A stretch of 48,197 nt of DNA from JAWKTM01 sp041399085 (GTDB lineage Bacteria > Planctomycetota > Planctomycetia > Pirellulales > Pirellulaceae): contig JAWKTM010000059.1 in NCBI GenBank assembly GCA_041399085.1, forward strand, positions 1-48,197, given 5' to 3'. The position numbers and the translations under genes are program-made. Under the pieces are notes generated by a model. It saw only the letters and a list, made by a program, of their open reading frames with translations. It was not told the origin of the DNA and searched no databases. Numbering within the stretch: position 1 is the first letter of the stretch; each line of letters opens with the position of its first letter. This document shows, piece after piece, positions 15,618 to 25,838 of this stretch.

Positions 15618-18592
15618 TCAGTGCGTGATACTGCATTGCGGAAGTGCCTGCTTGAGACTATTGATCCCTTCCCCAGTTGTTTTCGTATCTTGCAGTCGCA
15701 ACTCGGTTAAATGTTTCAAGCGGACAAGATGGCTGAGCCCGCGATCGGTAATCCCGGTGCGGTTCAAATAGAGAGACTTAAGCGAATCGGGCATTTTTGC
15801 GAGGACGTTGTCACTGACTTTGGTTCCACTCAAGTCGAGCAATGCAAGTGTCCGTGTGTTTGCAAAGACTTCACCGCACGTATCGTCTACACGCGTATCA
15901 ATTAACCATAAGCACGCAAGCTGCGGGCTTGTCGATAGCAGCTTGAGATCCATTTGTGTCACTGAGGTGCTACTCAATTTTAATGAGTGCAGGCTTTGCA
16001 ATTTTGCGACACTCGCCAGCAAGTCTGGCGGCAGATTGCGACCCGTTAAATCGAACGACTGAATGAAGGCTCGATCGTCGCGTACGAGCTGACTGCGATG
16101 TGTTAGCGGCGATTGCATGCCTTGAAACTGCACACTGCCGTTAAACTCCAAACAGCGATCGGCAACGCGATGGTCCAATGATGGAAAATCAATTTCGCAT
16201 TCGGGCAATTCGCGCCGCAGTTTCGTGACGGCGTCGTCGTTCACCTTTGTCCCGGCCAGCATCAAAAGACGTAGGCTCGGGTGTCTGTACAGCAAGGGCA
16301 GACCTTCGTCCGTGATCGCAGTGCGTTGTAGACCGAGCACTGACAGACTGGGAAGGCGGGCCGCGACGGCCAGCGCCCCATCACCGACTCGCGTGTCGTT
16401 CAGCCACAGCTCTTCCAGTTCTGTGCAACTCGCTAAGTGCTCGACGCCGGCGTCAGTGGTGCTTGTGTTATTTGGGTGAAATTGCCGCAGCTTCTTCAAT
16501 CGACCTACAGACGCCAATCCCACGTCCGTGATCGGCGCTTGTTACATGCAGACTCTCGATCGCGCCGAGCTGGCTGATGGCGGCCAAACCCTCGTCGTTA
16601 AGTCCTGTCAGATTCATGTCCAGATATTTTAGCTTTTGCAACTTGTGTAGAGACCGGAAACCCGTTCCGGTTACACTTCGGCACTTGACAAGAGCCAGCC
16701 ACTCCAGTTGCTCAAGCTCGGACAAATTCTTAAGTCCTTCGTCGGTGATCACCGTAACAGCTATGCAGTGTTCTCAGCTCGCGAAGTCCACGCAGATGAA
16801 CCACGCCCGGGTCACTGACCGGCGTGGCAAAGATGTTGAGGTCGCGCAGATGACTAATCTTTGCAATATGTGAGAGCCCTTCATTACCGATGGGCGTCCC
16901 GTTGATGTGGAGAGTGTCGAGTTGAGAGAACTGGCTCAATCCAGCGGATCCTCGTTCCGCAAATACGGCGAATTGATCAGCTTGACGCTACGTGTTCCTT
17001 GAAGTTGCGCTGGAAGTGACGAACTGCGATCGACCAGATGGATGTTACCTGATCTATGGTCACGAACCTGGACTTCTCCGAGATCTAAAAAACGCGCCAG
17101 GACCCTGCGAGCTTCTTGATCGACTGGAGCGACTTGAATAATAACATCCGCAGACTCGGACTGCTTTGATGACGAGTTTTCTTTGTAATTCCGTGTCGGT
17201 TGGTCCCGGTTGGAAAAATTGAGTTGTTTAACCTCGCCAGTGTCCGTGTCGATGACCAGCTTGATATCTCCACGTTGCGTTTGAATGATGACGATGACGC
17301 CGGCGGCAATGGTGAGCATCGCCAGGCCTAACGCCGCTGCCGCGGTGATCATTGTCCGGCGACTTCGTTTCGCTGGTGCGGTCGCGACTTTCGCAGTTCC
17401 CGCGTTTCGTGCCTGTTGCAGCAGTGACGCAAGATTCGCTCCCGCACAATACGGTTTGAGACACCGCGCTAGTTCCTCTGCCGACTTAGGCCGACGCTCC
17501 ACGTCAGTGTCGGTCATCATCGAAATCAGGCGGGCAAGTTTCCTCGGCACATCAGGACGGAGGCGTCGTACATTTGGGATCTCCTGCATGTCGGAACGAG
17601 ACCCTCTCTCACTTGAGCGAGGATGCCCCGATGACGCGAATGGAACTTCACTACTCAACAACCGCCACAGGGTTAGACCGAGAGAATAAACATCCGTGCG
17701 AGCATCGACTGTGCGATTACGGCGAAGTTGCTCGGGGGCGGCATAATTCGGCGTACCAAGAAATTCACCCTGTTGTGTGAGGCGGTCTTTCGACTTGTCG
17801 CCTTCCGCGTTCCCCGAAGTAGCCATAATCGCCAACCCGAAATCCGCGACCAATACATTTCCGCTGCTGCTGAGTAGTAGATTCGACGGCTTGATGTCGC
17901 GGTGAACACGCCCCGAACCATCCGAGGTTTGAAATTGGTGCGCATGTGCCAGGCCCAGTGCAGCTTGGCGGGCAATCTCGCAAGCATCGTTGATGGCCAA
18001 ACGCGGAATGGCTCGCGCGACCCGTTCACAATCGAGGCCATCAATCCAATCCATCACGACAAAGGGCTGCTCGTCAACTTTTCCCGCACTTCGTACCGCA
18101 ACGACATGATCACTCCGCAGTTTGGCCTGAATTTGGATTTCGCGAATGAATCTGGATATACGTGTTGGGTCGGTAGCATCCCGCGGTTGCAAGATCTTGA
18201 CAGCTACATCGATGTCCAAAACGTCGTGATGTGCCTGGTACACCAATCCCATTCCACCGCATGCGACGAAGCAAAGTACGCTGCATTCCGGAATTACAGG
18301 TGCTGGCCGTAACAGTCCACCTTGTCGGCTACGGAAGAACCGATCCCGCAATTGACGCGAACGCGTCTGTGTCTTGGCAAGCGAAAGATACTGGTCCGTT
18401 GCCACGTCGCTCAAAACTTGGCGGACCTTCGAGAGCGTTGCGTCGCTATCCCAGGACAAACGCTCGATGAACTCAGAACATTCGCCACATGCCTCCAGGT
18501 GCTGTTCCAGGTCCGGCCATTCATCGTCTCCTAGGGTTTGCGTTCAGAAAATGCCGAAGTCGTTCTGACTGATCGCATGTGGTTTGCTTCAT
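15618..18592 (-). pseudogene. Zinc-finger - Ser/Thr protein kinase - TM - leucine-rich-repeat protein, multiply frameshifted
   Basis: One planctomycete-type receptor kinase gene spread over several frames. From an ATG at 18592 (MKQTTCDQSERLRHFL) a one-base excess near 18537 shifts into an HLEACGEC zinc-finger-like motif. The kinase domain follows, with the Gly loop (ACGGMGLVYQA), VAVKIL Lys, catalytic HRDIKPSNLLL and DFG (ADFGLAI). A membrane helix follows (AALGLAMLTIAAGVIVII). Leucine-rich repeats (ITDEGLPLL, VSDNVLAKM, ITDRGLSHL types) then run to 15618 in three further frames, with breaks near 16937, 16745 and 16540. The longest intact part is the kinase itself, 16936-18459. The gene lies downstream of a broken ECF sigma gene, its usual partner. 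Confidence 0.85.
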
Positions 18593-18784
18593 CTCTGTAC
18601 GTTTCCTTGCCATGAACAAGCCTCCGGTGGTGAGTCACCCGTTTTACAACGTGCAACCCTCGACACAGGTGCTCTAACCCACGAAACGAGAGGGCGCATC
18701 CCGAAAAAGGCACCTGAGATGCTTTCTAGTCAATTAATCCGAGATCTCGAAATTCTCGTCGAAGCTTGCGTACAATACGCACCT

Positions 18785-19310
18785 TCAGCCCTTGAGCCCA
18801 ACGTTTATGCTTGCCAAGCCGCGTGCCAACTTCAGCGGACGAAAAGACCTTCGACGACATAAAGTTGCAGTCCCTTCCAGGTCCAGCTCGTCACAATCCG
18901 TCTGAATGATTCCCAACGCAGCTTCAAACCACCGATTCACGTCGGCCCTCACTTTCTTCCTCAAAATCCGCTGCGGGCGTTTGTTCGATGACGTTGCGAT
19001 TCTCGGTACCACCCCCCCCCTTGCGGAACATGTCTGCCGTTCCGTCTGCGCCAGTCGAGTGCCGTCGACTTCAATACCGTGCGCAGCCACGACCGAAACG
19101 CCCCAGGTTGCAGCCGCACTTCCAGGCGAGGCAGGGATTGCAACACCTTTACCAATGTCTCTTGGACGACGTCTTCAGCATCCTGCTGTGCAAAACGCAG
19201 CTCGTACTGGCACTTGTCGAGCAAGTACGGTCCGTAGAGTCGGATCAACTTGTCGAGTGCAACCGGGTCTCGGGCGACTGCTCTCCACCACTAAGGAGTG
19301 TCTCGTCGCA
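18785..19310 (-). pseudogene. ECF-family RNA polymerase sigma factor, frameshifted
   Basis: Fragments of an ECF sigma factor of the planctomycete type that accompanies Ser/Thr kinases. Region 2 is clear at about 19250-19085: DPVALDKLIRLYGPYLLDKC, AQQDAEDVVQETLVKVLQ and GAFRSWLRTVLKSTALDWRRR. A run of ten C residues near 19011-19020 and other indels break the frame before region 4. That part shows only eroded remains (VRADVNRWFEAALGIIQ, then FRPLKLARGL). The 5' end is also shifted near 19270-19300, so the true start is not identifiable. It lies directly upstream of the kinase-LRR gene in the same direction. Confidence 0.75.
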
Positions 19311-20012
19311 TCCGTATCTCTGGAGCCGTCCCACACACCAGACGCTAGCTTTATCCTTCACAAACAGCCTAGACATCAACGGCCAATTGTGGCTTCGCAG
19401 CTTTTGCCGTTTTCCAGACCATTGGCGATTTCCGGATCGGACGCCCTAACCGCAATTTCATTCTGAATGAAGCCGAGGAAAGCCCCGATTCGGCACCGAG
19501 GGCAAACCCTTCCTCTGAAGAATGCGGCGTTAGCTTTCCGCCGAAGTTTCGAGGCGCCCGCTTCACCGTTCTGATTGTGTCAGTGATACATCTCCAGCAG
19601 CGCAAAGGGACATGAGTATGAACGAACCACTCTCCCGCGATTTGCAACCCGGTAAGCCACTTCCACGGGGCGAGGCTCCACGAAGGCCGTGGCAAGTTGC
19701 GGACCACGTTGGCTGTTCAGATCCGCGTTGTGCGGCCAAGTTCAGAATCTCTACGGAGGCTGCCGCAGCGAGTTTTGGAGCTACGGTGTCCCAAATGCCG
19801 CGCAAAAATTGTTCCGTTGGTTCGACGCGAACAAGATTGCTCGCCTCGCCATTGAACGGTACTAGAAGGGTGTTGCATTTTCATGCGTTACCTGCGCGCT
19901 TGGCGGAACGTCGTACGCTGTCGGAACAGTCGCGACAGTCGTACTGGGTCGCCTTCTGCTTCTCCTGTTCGTTCGCTGGTCATACCGGACTGTTTTCGAT
20001 TACGAACAACCT
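19311..20012. other. No intact gene; one protein-like rightward fragment at about 19757-19864
   Basis: Most of this stretch lacks coding character. Between about 19757 and the TAG at 19862-19864 on the plus strand, the frame YGGCRSEFWSYGVPNAAQ, then KLFRWFDANKIARLAIERY, looks like the genuine C terminus of a protein. No start or upstream domain in the same frame is visible. I cannot name its family. It is probably the tail of a truncated gene. Confidence 0.35.
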
Positions 20013-20507
20013 ATGTTACTGAGAGCATTCCTGATATCCCTTGGCCTCGCAACCGCACTCGCGATCGTCGCGGGAGCCTGCAAAGTTCTTGACGCAGGTG
20101 CAGGATTTCTCAACGAACGTCAGACGAGTCCGAGAGTGAGCACTAACGACTCTGTGCTAAGCTACTCGCGGCTCAGCGTTGTATGGGCATGGCATTCATT
20201 TTGGGCCTGCCTCCTATCGGCGATAATTATTGCCGTGCTTGTTCCATCGCCAAGTTTCTCATCTCGCGTGCCGACGCCTAAAGGTGCGCCGACTCGGACA
20301 GACATGGGAAAGCGGATTCAATACTTCGTGTACACGGCACCGGCAGACAAACGAGAAGGGGCATTGGCGGCGTCGCGAACAAGATTCAAAGCGTATTGGA
20401 CGAAATCCCTTCCACTGTGTTTTCTGGTCGGATTGCTTTCCGCACTACGAAAATTCTGCTGGCGAGAACCACAGCCGTTATGGGATCGAGTATTCGACAG
20501 TGTTTAG
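20013..20507 (+). CDS. Hypothetical membrane protein
   Basis: A 164-residue open frame from ATG 20013. It has likely membrane helices at about 3-23 (LRAFLISLGLATALAIVAGA), 57-78 (VVWAWHSFWACLLSAIIIAVLV) and 130-148. The loop between the last two is basic and polar. No strong ribosome binding site is visible and codon bias is weaker than in the neighbouring housekeeping genes, so it may be a real small gene or chance. It lies in the decayed region between the ECF sigma remnant and the IS66 remnant. No family is recognised. Confidence 0.4.
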   Translation: MLLRAFLISLGLATALAIVAGACKVLDAGAGFLNERQTSPRVSTNDSVLSYSRLSVVWAWHSFWACLLSAIIIAVLVPSPSFSSRVPTPKGAPTRTDMGKRIQYFVYTAPADKREGALAASRTRFKAYWTKSLPLCFLVGLLSALRKFCWREPQPLWDRVFDSV

Positions 20508-20628
20508 GTCGAGAACATTGTCTGCAAGTAGGTCGACTTAAACATAATGCCTTCCATTGGCACGAAAGCACTTAAATCCGCCACGTTCCTATTGTGCAAC
20601 GCCTCACCACCCAACCACGGAAACAACT

Positions 20629-21205
20629 ATGAACCTAGCTAGAATATTGAATCCGAAAAGGTACTGCAGTAAATGTGGCGGCTCGCCAGGCCAAAGTGCT
20701 CGCATCGGGTCAACGGAAAATCGGCAAGTGGATCTATTCACACCGCTTAGTGTGTCCATTCTGTACTGGATGTCGATGTATGGTTGTGGAATGCAACCGA
20801 ATGGCAACACAGGTCAAGTCGCACTCGATGAATGTTGGCGGCAAATGCGACGGTGCCTCGCTTGTAAATGATTCTTACGTCTGTTCGCACCACTACCGGC
20901 TGTTTACAATCGGTGTAGCGTGTCAAGTAATTGCCGCGGTGCTCGTAGTACTCGGGATCTACCTGTTGACGTCCAGCTTCGCAAGCGGAGTCAGAGCGGC
21001 TTTCAAGCCTAACTGGTCGATTGCCGACATGGAGAACGGTAGCTCCGGTAGCCACACAAACGCATGGTGGTGGGTGTGTGAGAGTGATTGCCTTTCCATG
21101 CTTGTAGCGCATCTGTTCATTCGTGCTTCACTTCTACGCAAGCTTGAACACCGATCTAGGGTCGACGCCGGCAGTGGCTGCGCGTGGAGCGACGACACGA
21201 TCTAA
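20629..21205 (+). pseudogene. Hypothetical Cys-rich/TM protein, apparently frameshifted
   Basis: ATG 20629 begins MNLARILNPKRYCSKCGG, with a CxxC knuckle. The more protein-like continuation lies in the +1 frame: GKWIYSHRLVCPFC with a second CxxC, then HHYRLF, a membrane helix (IGVACQVIAAVLVVLGIYLL) and a C-terminal stretch to 21205. The two frames together would make a small protein of about 190 residues with a zinc ribbon followed by a helix. The join would be near 20690. No family is recognised. This could be one frameshifted gene or two chance frames. Confidence 0.3.
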
Positions 21206-21554
21206 GTTTTGTCCGGATGGGTGGAGATTCCTTGCTGGTCTACTTTCTGTCTAAAGTGTTCAGATATTTGTGCTTTGAACCAAGCTGACCGTTTCGCGCT
21301 TGTGTGCGCCAATGGGAGTCGCGCCCATAACGAAGGATCCACTTTGTGCCATGCGCCGCCAGGCATGCAATCACGGCCAAGTGTTACGGGACAAGCGAAA
21401 ACACTTTGATCACAGGGAGTGGTACGGGCATCTGAATTCTCCGCAGCGGGCAAAATGCTCTCCTGACTCGGCGACTCCAGCACCGCAACAGATTGGCGGG
21501 AGCGTAGCATAATTCAACACATTGTGCCGCTGTATGCGCTTCGGCGAACTACGT
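21206..21554. other. Intergenic, no feature recognised
   Basis: Short open frames exist on both strands but none has a convincing start, composition or family resemblance. The right part should include the left end of the IS66 remnant. I could not identify a terminal inverted repeat matching the other end near 23400. Confidence 0.4.
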
Positions 21555-22610
21555 CTACAGTCGGCCGTTAGCGGTTCGTTCTTGTTGGCGGAGGTCGGCG
21601 ATTTGCCAGCGGTGTTGAGGATGGGCGGTGAGCCAACGGTCTGGGAGAAGGGAGCCGAGATTGGGATCGGCAGGTAGATGGGTGAAGGGTCGCGAAGGTA
21701 GGCCCCGGTTCCACGCGATTGTCCTTGCAACTGGCGATTAGCGACATCAGCACCGCCGAGCGATGGCCGAAACTGCTCGCTGCCGACGAACAACCAGTTC
21801 TTGCGGCCAATGGCTACCGGCTTCACACAACGTTCGGAGATATTGTGTCGAAGATCGCCGTCGTGGACATAACGATTCAGGGCGATCCATTGATTGCGAG
21901 TGTACGTTGCCGCCTGGCCGATTTAGGCTCTTGGGCAGCAGCTGTTGTTCGTCGAGCCATTGTTCCAGCTGAGTCAGCAACGGAGCGGCGTGTTCGGCGG
22001 GCGGCTGTCGTTGCTGCGCCGGTCAGCTCTTTCGCGGCGTTCGATCTCATACAATCGCGCGAAAATGATTGCCCAGCACATGATGCGCGGCGGATCGTGT
22101 TCTGAGCACTTCCACCAATAACGACGACAATGCGCCCAGCAGGCCACTTCAATAATCGTGCCGCGAAGCGGCTTGTCGATCAACACCGCATAATGATGTC
22201 GTCCGTGAATCACTTTCGATTTGCAGCAGCACCTCATGACGCATGAAGTCGACCAGCTTTGCCAAGTCCGCCGCCGCGGCCAACCAATCGTAAATCGTGC
22301 TGCGACGGATCTCGACACCGTGGCGAAAGAGAATGTCTTCCATTCGATAGCCAGGAAGATGATCCCCAAACTTGCCCAACACCATCGCGGCCAACAGGCC
22401 AGGGCCGGGCAATCCCTTATCGATCGGTTGCGGCGGTTTGGGCGTGGTGAGCAGCGTCGCCTCATCATGCTTCGCCGGGCAAGCATACACGGCTCGCTTA
22501 TGCACGATCACCTTCAGCTTCGCCGGCTCATAATCTAACTGTTGACTGATCTCATAGCGGATTGGTTGCATCGGCTGACCGTCGTGCGGACAAAGACGTT
22601 CTTGTGAGTC
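21555..22610 (-). pseudogene. IS66-family transposase TnpC, truncated and frameshifted
   Basis: The minus strand encodes the core of the large IS66 transposase. It runs from the pre-DDE region (YRMEDILFRHGVEI, RSTIYDWLAAAADL) through LLTQLEQWLDEQQ, the conserved VAIGRKNWLFVGSE and AVLMSLIASCKDN to the C terminus (RWQIADLRQQERTA). At least three frames are used between 22571 and 21555. The N-terminal about 100 residues expected before CPHDGQPM are absent. The order TnpA-TnpB-TnpC on the minus strand is preserved. The element cannot move on its own. Confidence 0.88.
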
Positions 22611-22663
22611 ATATCTATAAGACGCATGAAGCGAGTGAATTGTTTGGTTGCCAACAGAAATAA

Positions 22664-23016
22664 TTATCGCGGCTTGTGCGGCCGTTGATAACGCCGCCGC
22701 CGCTTGACCGAGGCCAGGTCGATGCCGCCTAACAATAAACTCATGTCGCTCGCCGAAATCTCAACGCCCGCACGCGTTTCATCCGCGGGCTGCACGTCGG
22801 TCGGCAGTTGAAACCTGCCCCGCTCAATCGTTTGTACCAGATCGCCAAGCCATCTGGTAGTCCAGTATAACACTTTGATGCGATCACGGGCTCGGTGCGA
22901 CACACAAAGAGATGTCCCGACAGCGGATCTTGCTTCAACACATGTTCGGCCAATCCGCACAGTCCATCAAATCCCTTCCGCAGATCGGTCGGCAACACAC
23001 ACACACACACACACAT
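22664..23016 (-). pseudogene. IS66 TnpB (Orf2), frameshifted, with (TG)n tract at its start
   Basis: IS66 accessory protein TnpB. The signature LPTDLRKGFDGLCGLAEHVL and DPLSGHLFVC are in one frame. The remainder (DRIKVLYWTTRWL, ERGRFQLPTD, LLLGGIDLASVKRR) is in another, so the frame breaks near 22880-22900. The first codons are replaced by an alternating TG run that reads CVCVCV, where the family normally has about ten ordinary residues. The microsatellite therefore appears to have expanded within the TnpA/TnpB junction. Confidence 0.85.
22995..23015. repeat. (AC)10 dinucleotide microsatellite
   Basis: Twenty-one bases of perfect alternating AC on the plus strand (TG on the coding strand of IS66). 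This is uncommon in a GC-rich bacterial chromosome. It lies at the junction of TnpA and TnpB. Confidence 0.95.
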
Positions 23017-23019
23017 GGA

Positions 23020-23400
23020 TTTTCACCGCCGCGGATAACGTCAGCATCCCGTCGGCTCCTGCGAAGGCGGTCAACAGCCGAATGACCTGAGCCAACGACC
23101 GCTCGTCGCCCGCCGGCAAACACACGACCGCCCCGCCCGGCAACTCCACCGCACTCCCGAAGTGTTGGTAATCGACACCGGCACAAAGGCCTGTCGTGCC
23201 GACCTGGCTTCGGCAAGTTTCTTCCGCCACTGATAGAACGATGCCTGCGTCACATCATTCCGACAGCAGAACTCGGCCACACTCAGCCCGCTACCCGCCT
23301 GCCGAGCCAACAGCCCTCCCAACGCTCCGCACCAACCCTTCCCATCGTTCACCTCCAGGGTCCGAATCACACAAACCCCGAAAGATACCATCCCCGTCAA
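23020..23400 (-). pseudogene. IS66 TnpA (Orf1), frameshifted
   Basis: IS66 small helix-turn-helix protein. The signature SGLSVAEFCCRNDVTQASFYQWRK is present near the N terminus, followed by FVPVSI. The second half (VELPGGAVVCLPAGDERSL, VIRLLTAF) is in a different frame, with the break near 23150. It precedes TnpB in the normal IS66 order. The likely start is near 23390, where codons VNDGKGWCGALGGLL begin the domain. Confidence 0.8.
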
Positions 23401-23634
23401 CGTACTTCACCATGCGGCTTCACCCGCGAACAGCCGTTCTCCCAACGTGGGCTCTCGTCCGACCAAGCCCACATGACACGGCTGATTTGCCACCAATTGA
23501 ACGGGCGTCCAAGTGCAGTCGGCCCGGAATCCAATCCCGGACCACTGGATGTCCCGCAGTAGCCAATGAAGTGCCTGCTTGAGATGCTCCGCGTTACACC
23601 GCGCGCGACAACGATCCTCGTCTTGATGCGACAT
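23401..23634 (-). pseudogene. N-terminal fragment of a planctomycete DDE (IS4-like) transposase
   Basis: The minus strand from ATG 23634 encodes MSHQDEDRC, then AEHLKQALHWLLRDIQWSGI and FRADCTWTPVQLVANQ, continuing in another frame as WAWSDE and in the first as TLGERLF. This resembles the conserved start (DCTWTPR, LLWAWSDE, TLGERF) of an IS4-like transposase group I recall from planctomycetes. The catalytic region is missing because the sequence ends exactly where the IS66 TnpA upstream region begins. The family call is from memory and moderately certain. Confidence 0.55.
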
Positions 23635-23833
23635 TCCCCATTCCTTTCGGGTAAAGCGTGACGACTTGCTTCCGAGTTGAGAAACGAAAGCATCTCGCTA
23701 ACGCCCAGTCGCATCAAGACTTTTTGTTTCCTTCACCAAAAAGGGTTAACGGCATAGGGTGCCACTGTCTTAAGCTGGACGAGGCGGGAGGTACGGAGCA
23801 TCGTTGCGGTTTGTCCCTCGAATCGACGTGGGA

Positions 23834-24446
23834 TTACGAAGCTATCCGCAATGCTGTGCCGCTAGATACCTGAAAATTGAAAACACGGAGGCGAGTAGAC
23901 GATTGGTTACTGCCGCAGCGAGTAGTGGGGTCGTCGTAGCGGTAGGATGCGACTTTCCATTGGGCCTTCTCATGTAGTAATAGTAGCTCGACGTAGAACA
24001 GGTGGCGTTGGCCGGTGATCATGCCGTTCTTGGTTCCGCCGGTGACCACGATGTTGGGTGGCTTCGGCGGTGGGTGGCGATGTTTGTGTGTCGACCGTGA
24101 TCTCATGAATGTTAGTGATCTTCACCATCTCGAACCGATATAACGGCATCTCACGAGCCGCTCGGTCGCGAACGTCAGGGCGTTGCTCCGAGACATACGC
24201 GAGCAACTGTTGGGTCTCGTTGCTTTCGACGGCCTGGGCGATCTCGAATAAGGTCTGCCGAACGTGCTCGCGCGGCGTGGTCACGGACACGGATATGGCT
24301 AACAATGCCACGGTCAACGCCACCGCCAGTATCCCGACAATCAGTAGCACTCGACGGCCCGTTTGAATCCAACCGCCGGCTAACATCAGCGCCAATACCG
24401 CGCCGGCCAAGCCAATGGTCCAAGTCTGTTCCAGCAACCAGTTCAT
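23834..24446 (-). pseudogene. Hypothetical two-helix membrane protein, one frameshift
   Basis: The frame from ATG 24446 begins MNWLLEQTWTIGLAGAVLAL, with two adjacent N-terminal membrane helices (about 10-27 and 33-52). An extracytoplasmic domain starting TTPREHVRQTLFEIAQAVE follows. Near 24055-24075 the frame slips. The rest (PPNIVVTGGTKNGMI, HLFYVELLLLHEKAQWKVAS) continues in another frame to 23834. The start overlaps the stop of the upstream gene by ATGA, so it belongs to the folP operon. The soluble part resembles small NTF2-like or DUF4440-style domains only vaguely. This may be an intact gene with an indel error. Confidence 0.6.
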
Positions 24447-24892
24447 GGCTCGGTCCTATCGGTAGCGGCCGTGGAATTGTGGGATGAGGCGTGGCCGTCG
24501 TGTTGAGGCGACGGGGCGTTCGGGGCCGGCGGTTCGTCGTCGACGCTCGAAGCCGGAGGGGTCGACGTTTCCTTGAGCAGCGAACGCCGGCCGAAATGTT
24601 GCCACCAGAGGATGGCCCAAGCGATCACGAGCAACGCGCCTAGGCCGAAATACAGGGGCTCGAGCCGGATCAGCGTATCGGATTCGGTCGAGAGCGGCGT
24701 GTCGGGCGACTGGCCAGCGGCCCGCTGGTTGGCTCGTTCGCGGCCTTGGTAATTGCGTTCCAGTTGAGCTTGCCGAGCTTGGTATTTGGGCCCGGCCAAC
24801 ATCAGGGCAATTAGCCCGGCCGTGCAGAACAGGTACAGCCAGTACCAAGGTGATTCCAGGATCGACTTTCGCGGTGGGGTTGCTTCGTTCAT
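24443..24892 (-). CDS. Hypothetical membrane protein of the folP operon
   Basis: A 149-residue protein with two predicted membrane helices, at about 14-34 (SPWYWLYLFCTAGLIALMLAG) and 78-96 (LYFGLGALLVIAWAILWW). Between them lies a Gln/Arg-rich helical stretch (ARQAQLERNYQGRERANQRA), and the Pro/Ser/Glu-rich C terminus is disordered. It starts seven bases after the folP stop and overlaps the next gene by ATGA, so all three should be one transcript. No family or function is recognised. The arrangement suggests a planctomycete-specific membrane pair. Confidence 0.75.
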   Translation of the reverse strand: MNEATPPRKSILESPWYWLYLFCTAGLIALMLAGPKYQARQAQLERNYQGRERANQRAAGQSPDTPLSTESDTLIRLEPLYFGLGALLVIAWAILWWQHFGRRSLLKETSTPPASSVDDEPPAPNAPSPQHDGHASSHNSTAATDRTEP

Positions 24893-24899
24893 GCGAGAA

Positions 24900-25838
24900 T
24901 TATAGCCGCCCCGGTTGGCCGTCGATGCCGCCGCAGGCGTCGAACAGCAGCAGGGCTTCGCGGACGGGCCGCACGTCGTGCACGCGGATGATTTGGATTT
25001 GTTGCCGAGCCAGCGAGAGGGCCGCGCCGATGGTGCCCGCCGTGCGGTCCGCGTCCTTATCGCCTAGCAGCTTGCCGATGAATCCCTTGCGAGAATGGCC
25101 GACCAAGAGCGGTTGGCCAAGCGAATGAAACCGCCAGCAGTTGGCCATTAGCGTCAAGTTATGCTGATGCGATTTGCCAAAACCGATGCCTGGGTCGAGA
25201 CAGATTCGGTCGCGCTCCAGGCCGGCTTGCAGGAGAGCATCCCGGCGTTCCGCCAGATAGGCGTGAATCTCCGCCACGACATCGTTATATCGCGGGTCGT
25301 CTTGCATGGTTTGTGGCGTGCCTTGCATGTGCATCGCACACACTCCGGCTTGAGTTCGTCGTGCCAAGTCCAGCATCGTCGGGTCGCCCGTCAGCCCCGT
25401 GATGTCGTTGATGATCTCGGCCCCCGCATCCAGGGCCGCCGCGGCGACGCTGGCTTTCGAGGTGTCGATCGAGACCGGCACGGACGTGCGTTCGCGGATG
25501 CCCCGCACCACGGCTTCGGTCCGACGCCGTTCTTCGGCAGCGTCGACTGGCGTGGAATAAGGCCGCGTGCTTTCGCCGCCCACGTCCAGGATGTCGGCAC
25601 CTTCCGCGACCAGTCGCAGCGCGTGATCGATGGCCGCGCTGGGATCGAGAAATTGCCCGCCGTCAGAAAAGCTGTCAGGCGTGACATTGACGATGCCCAT
25701 CACGAGCGGCCGTTGGTCGCAGGTCAGCGTGCGATTACGCAGACGCCAGACATTCGCGCGAGAATCGAGTGAAACGCGGTCGAATTGCATGAGGTTTCGA
25801 TTGGGTTTGGGGCGGCTTGATAGCGGGAAGCGAGTCAC
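24900..25838 (-). CDS. folP: Dihydropteroate synthase
   Basis: Joins 6-hydroxymethyl-7,8-dihydropterin pyrophosphate with p-aminobenzoate in folate synthesis; this enzyme is the sulfonamide target. All signatures are present in the TIM barrel: MGIVNVTPDSFSDGG (pterin diphosphate loop), ILDVGGESTRP, VSIDTSKASVA, EIINDITGL, DPGIGFGKSHQHNL and LVGHSRKGFIG, then RVHDVRPVREAL at the end. The reading from 25838 gives 312 residues. ATG 25790 (MQFDRVSLD) is an alternative closer to the usual length, and neither has a strong ribosome binding site. It heads a three-gene leftward operon with two membrane proteins. Confidence 0.95.
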   Translation of the reverse strand: MTRFPLSSRPKPNRNLMQFDRVSLDSRANVWRLRNRTLTCDQRPLVMGIVNVTPDSFSDGGQFLDPSAAIDHALRLVAEGADILDVGGESTRPYSTPVDAAEERRRTEAVVRGIRERTSVPVSIDTSKASVAAAALDAGAEIINDITGLTGDPTMLDLARRTQAGVCAMHMQGTPQTMQDDPRYNDVVAEIHAYLAERRDALLQAGLERDRICLDPGIGFGKSHQHNLTLMANCWRFHSLGQPLLVGHSRKGFIGKLLGDKDADRTAGTIGAALSLARQQIQIIRVHDVRPVREALLLFDACGGIDGQPGRL

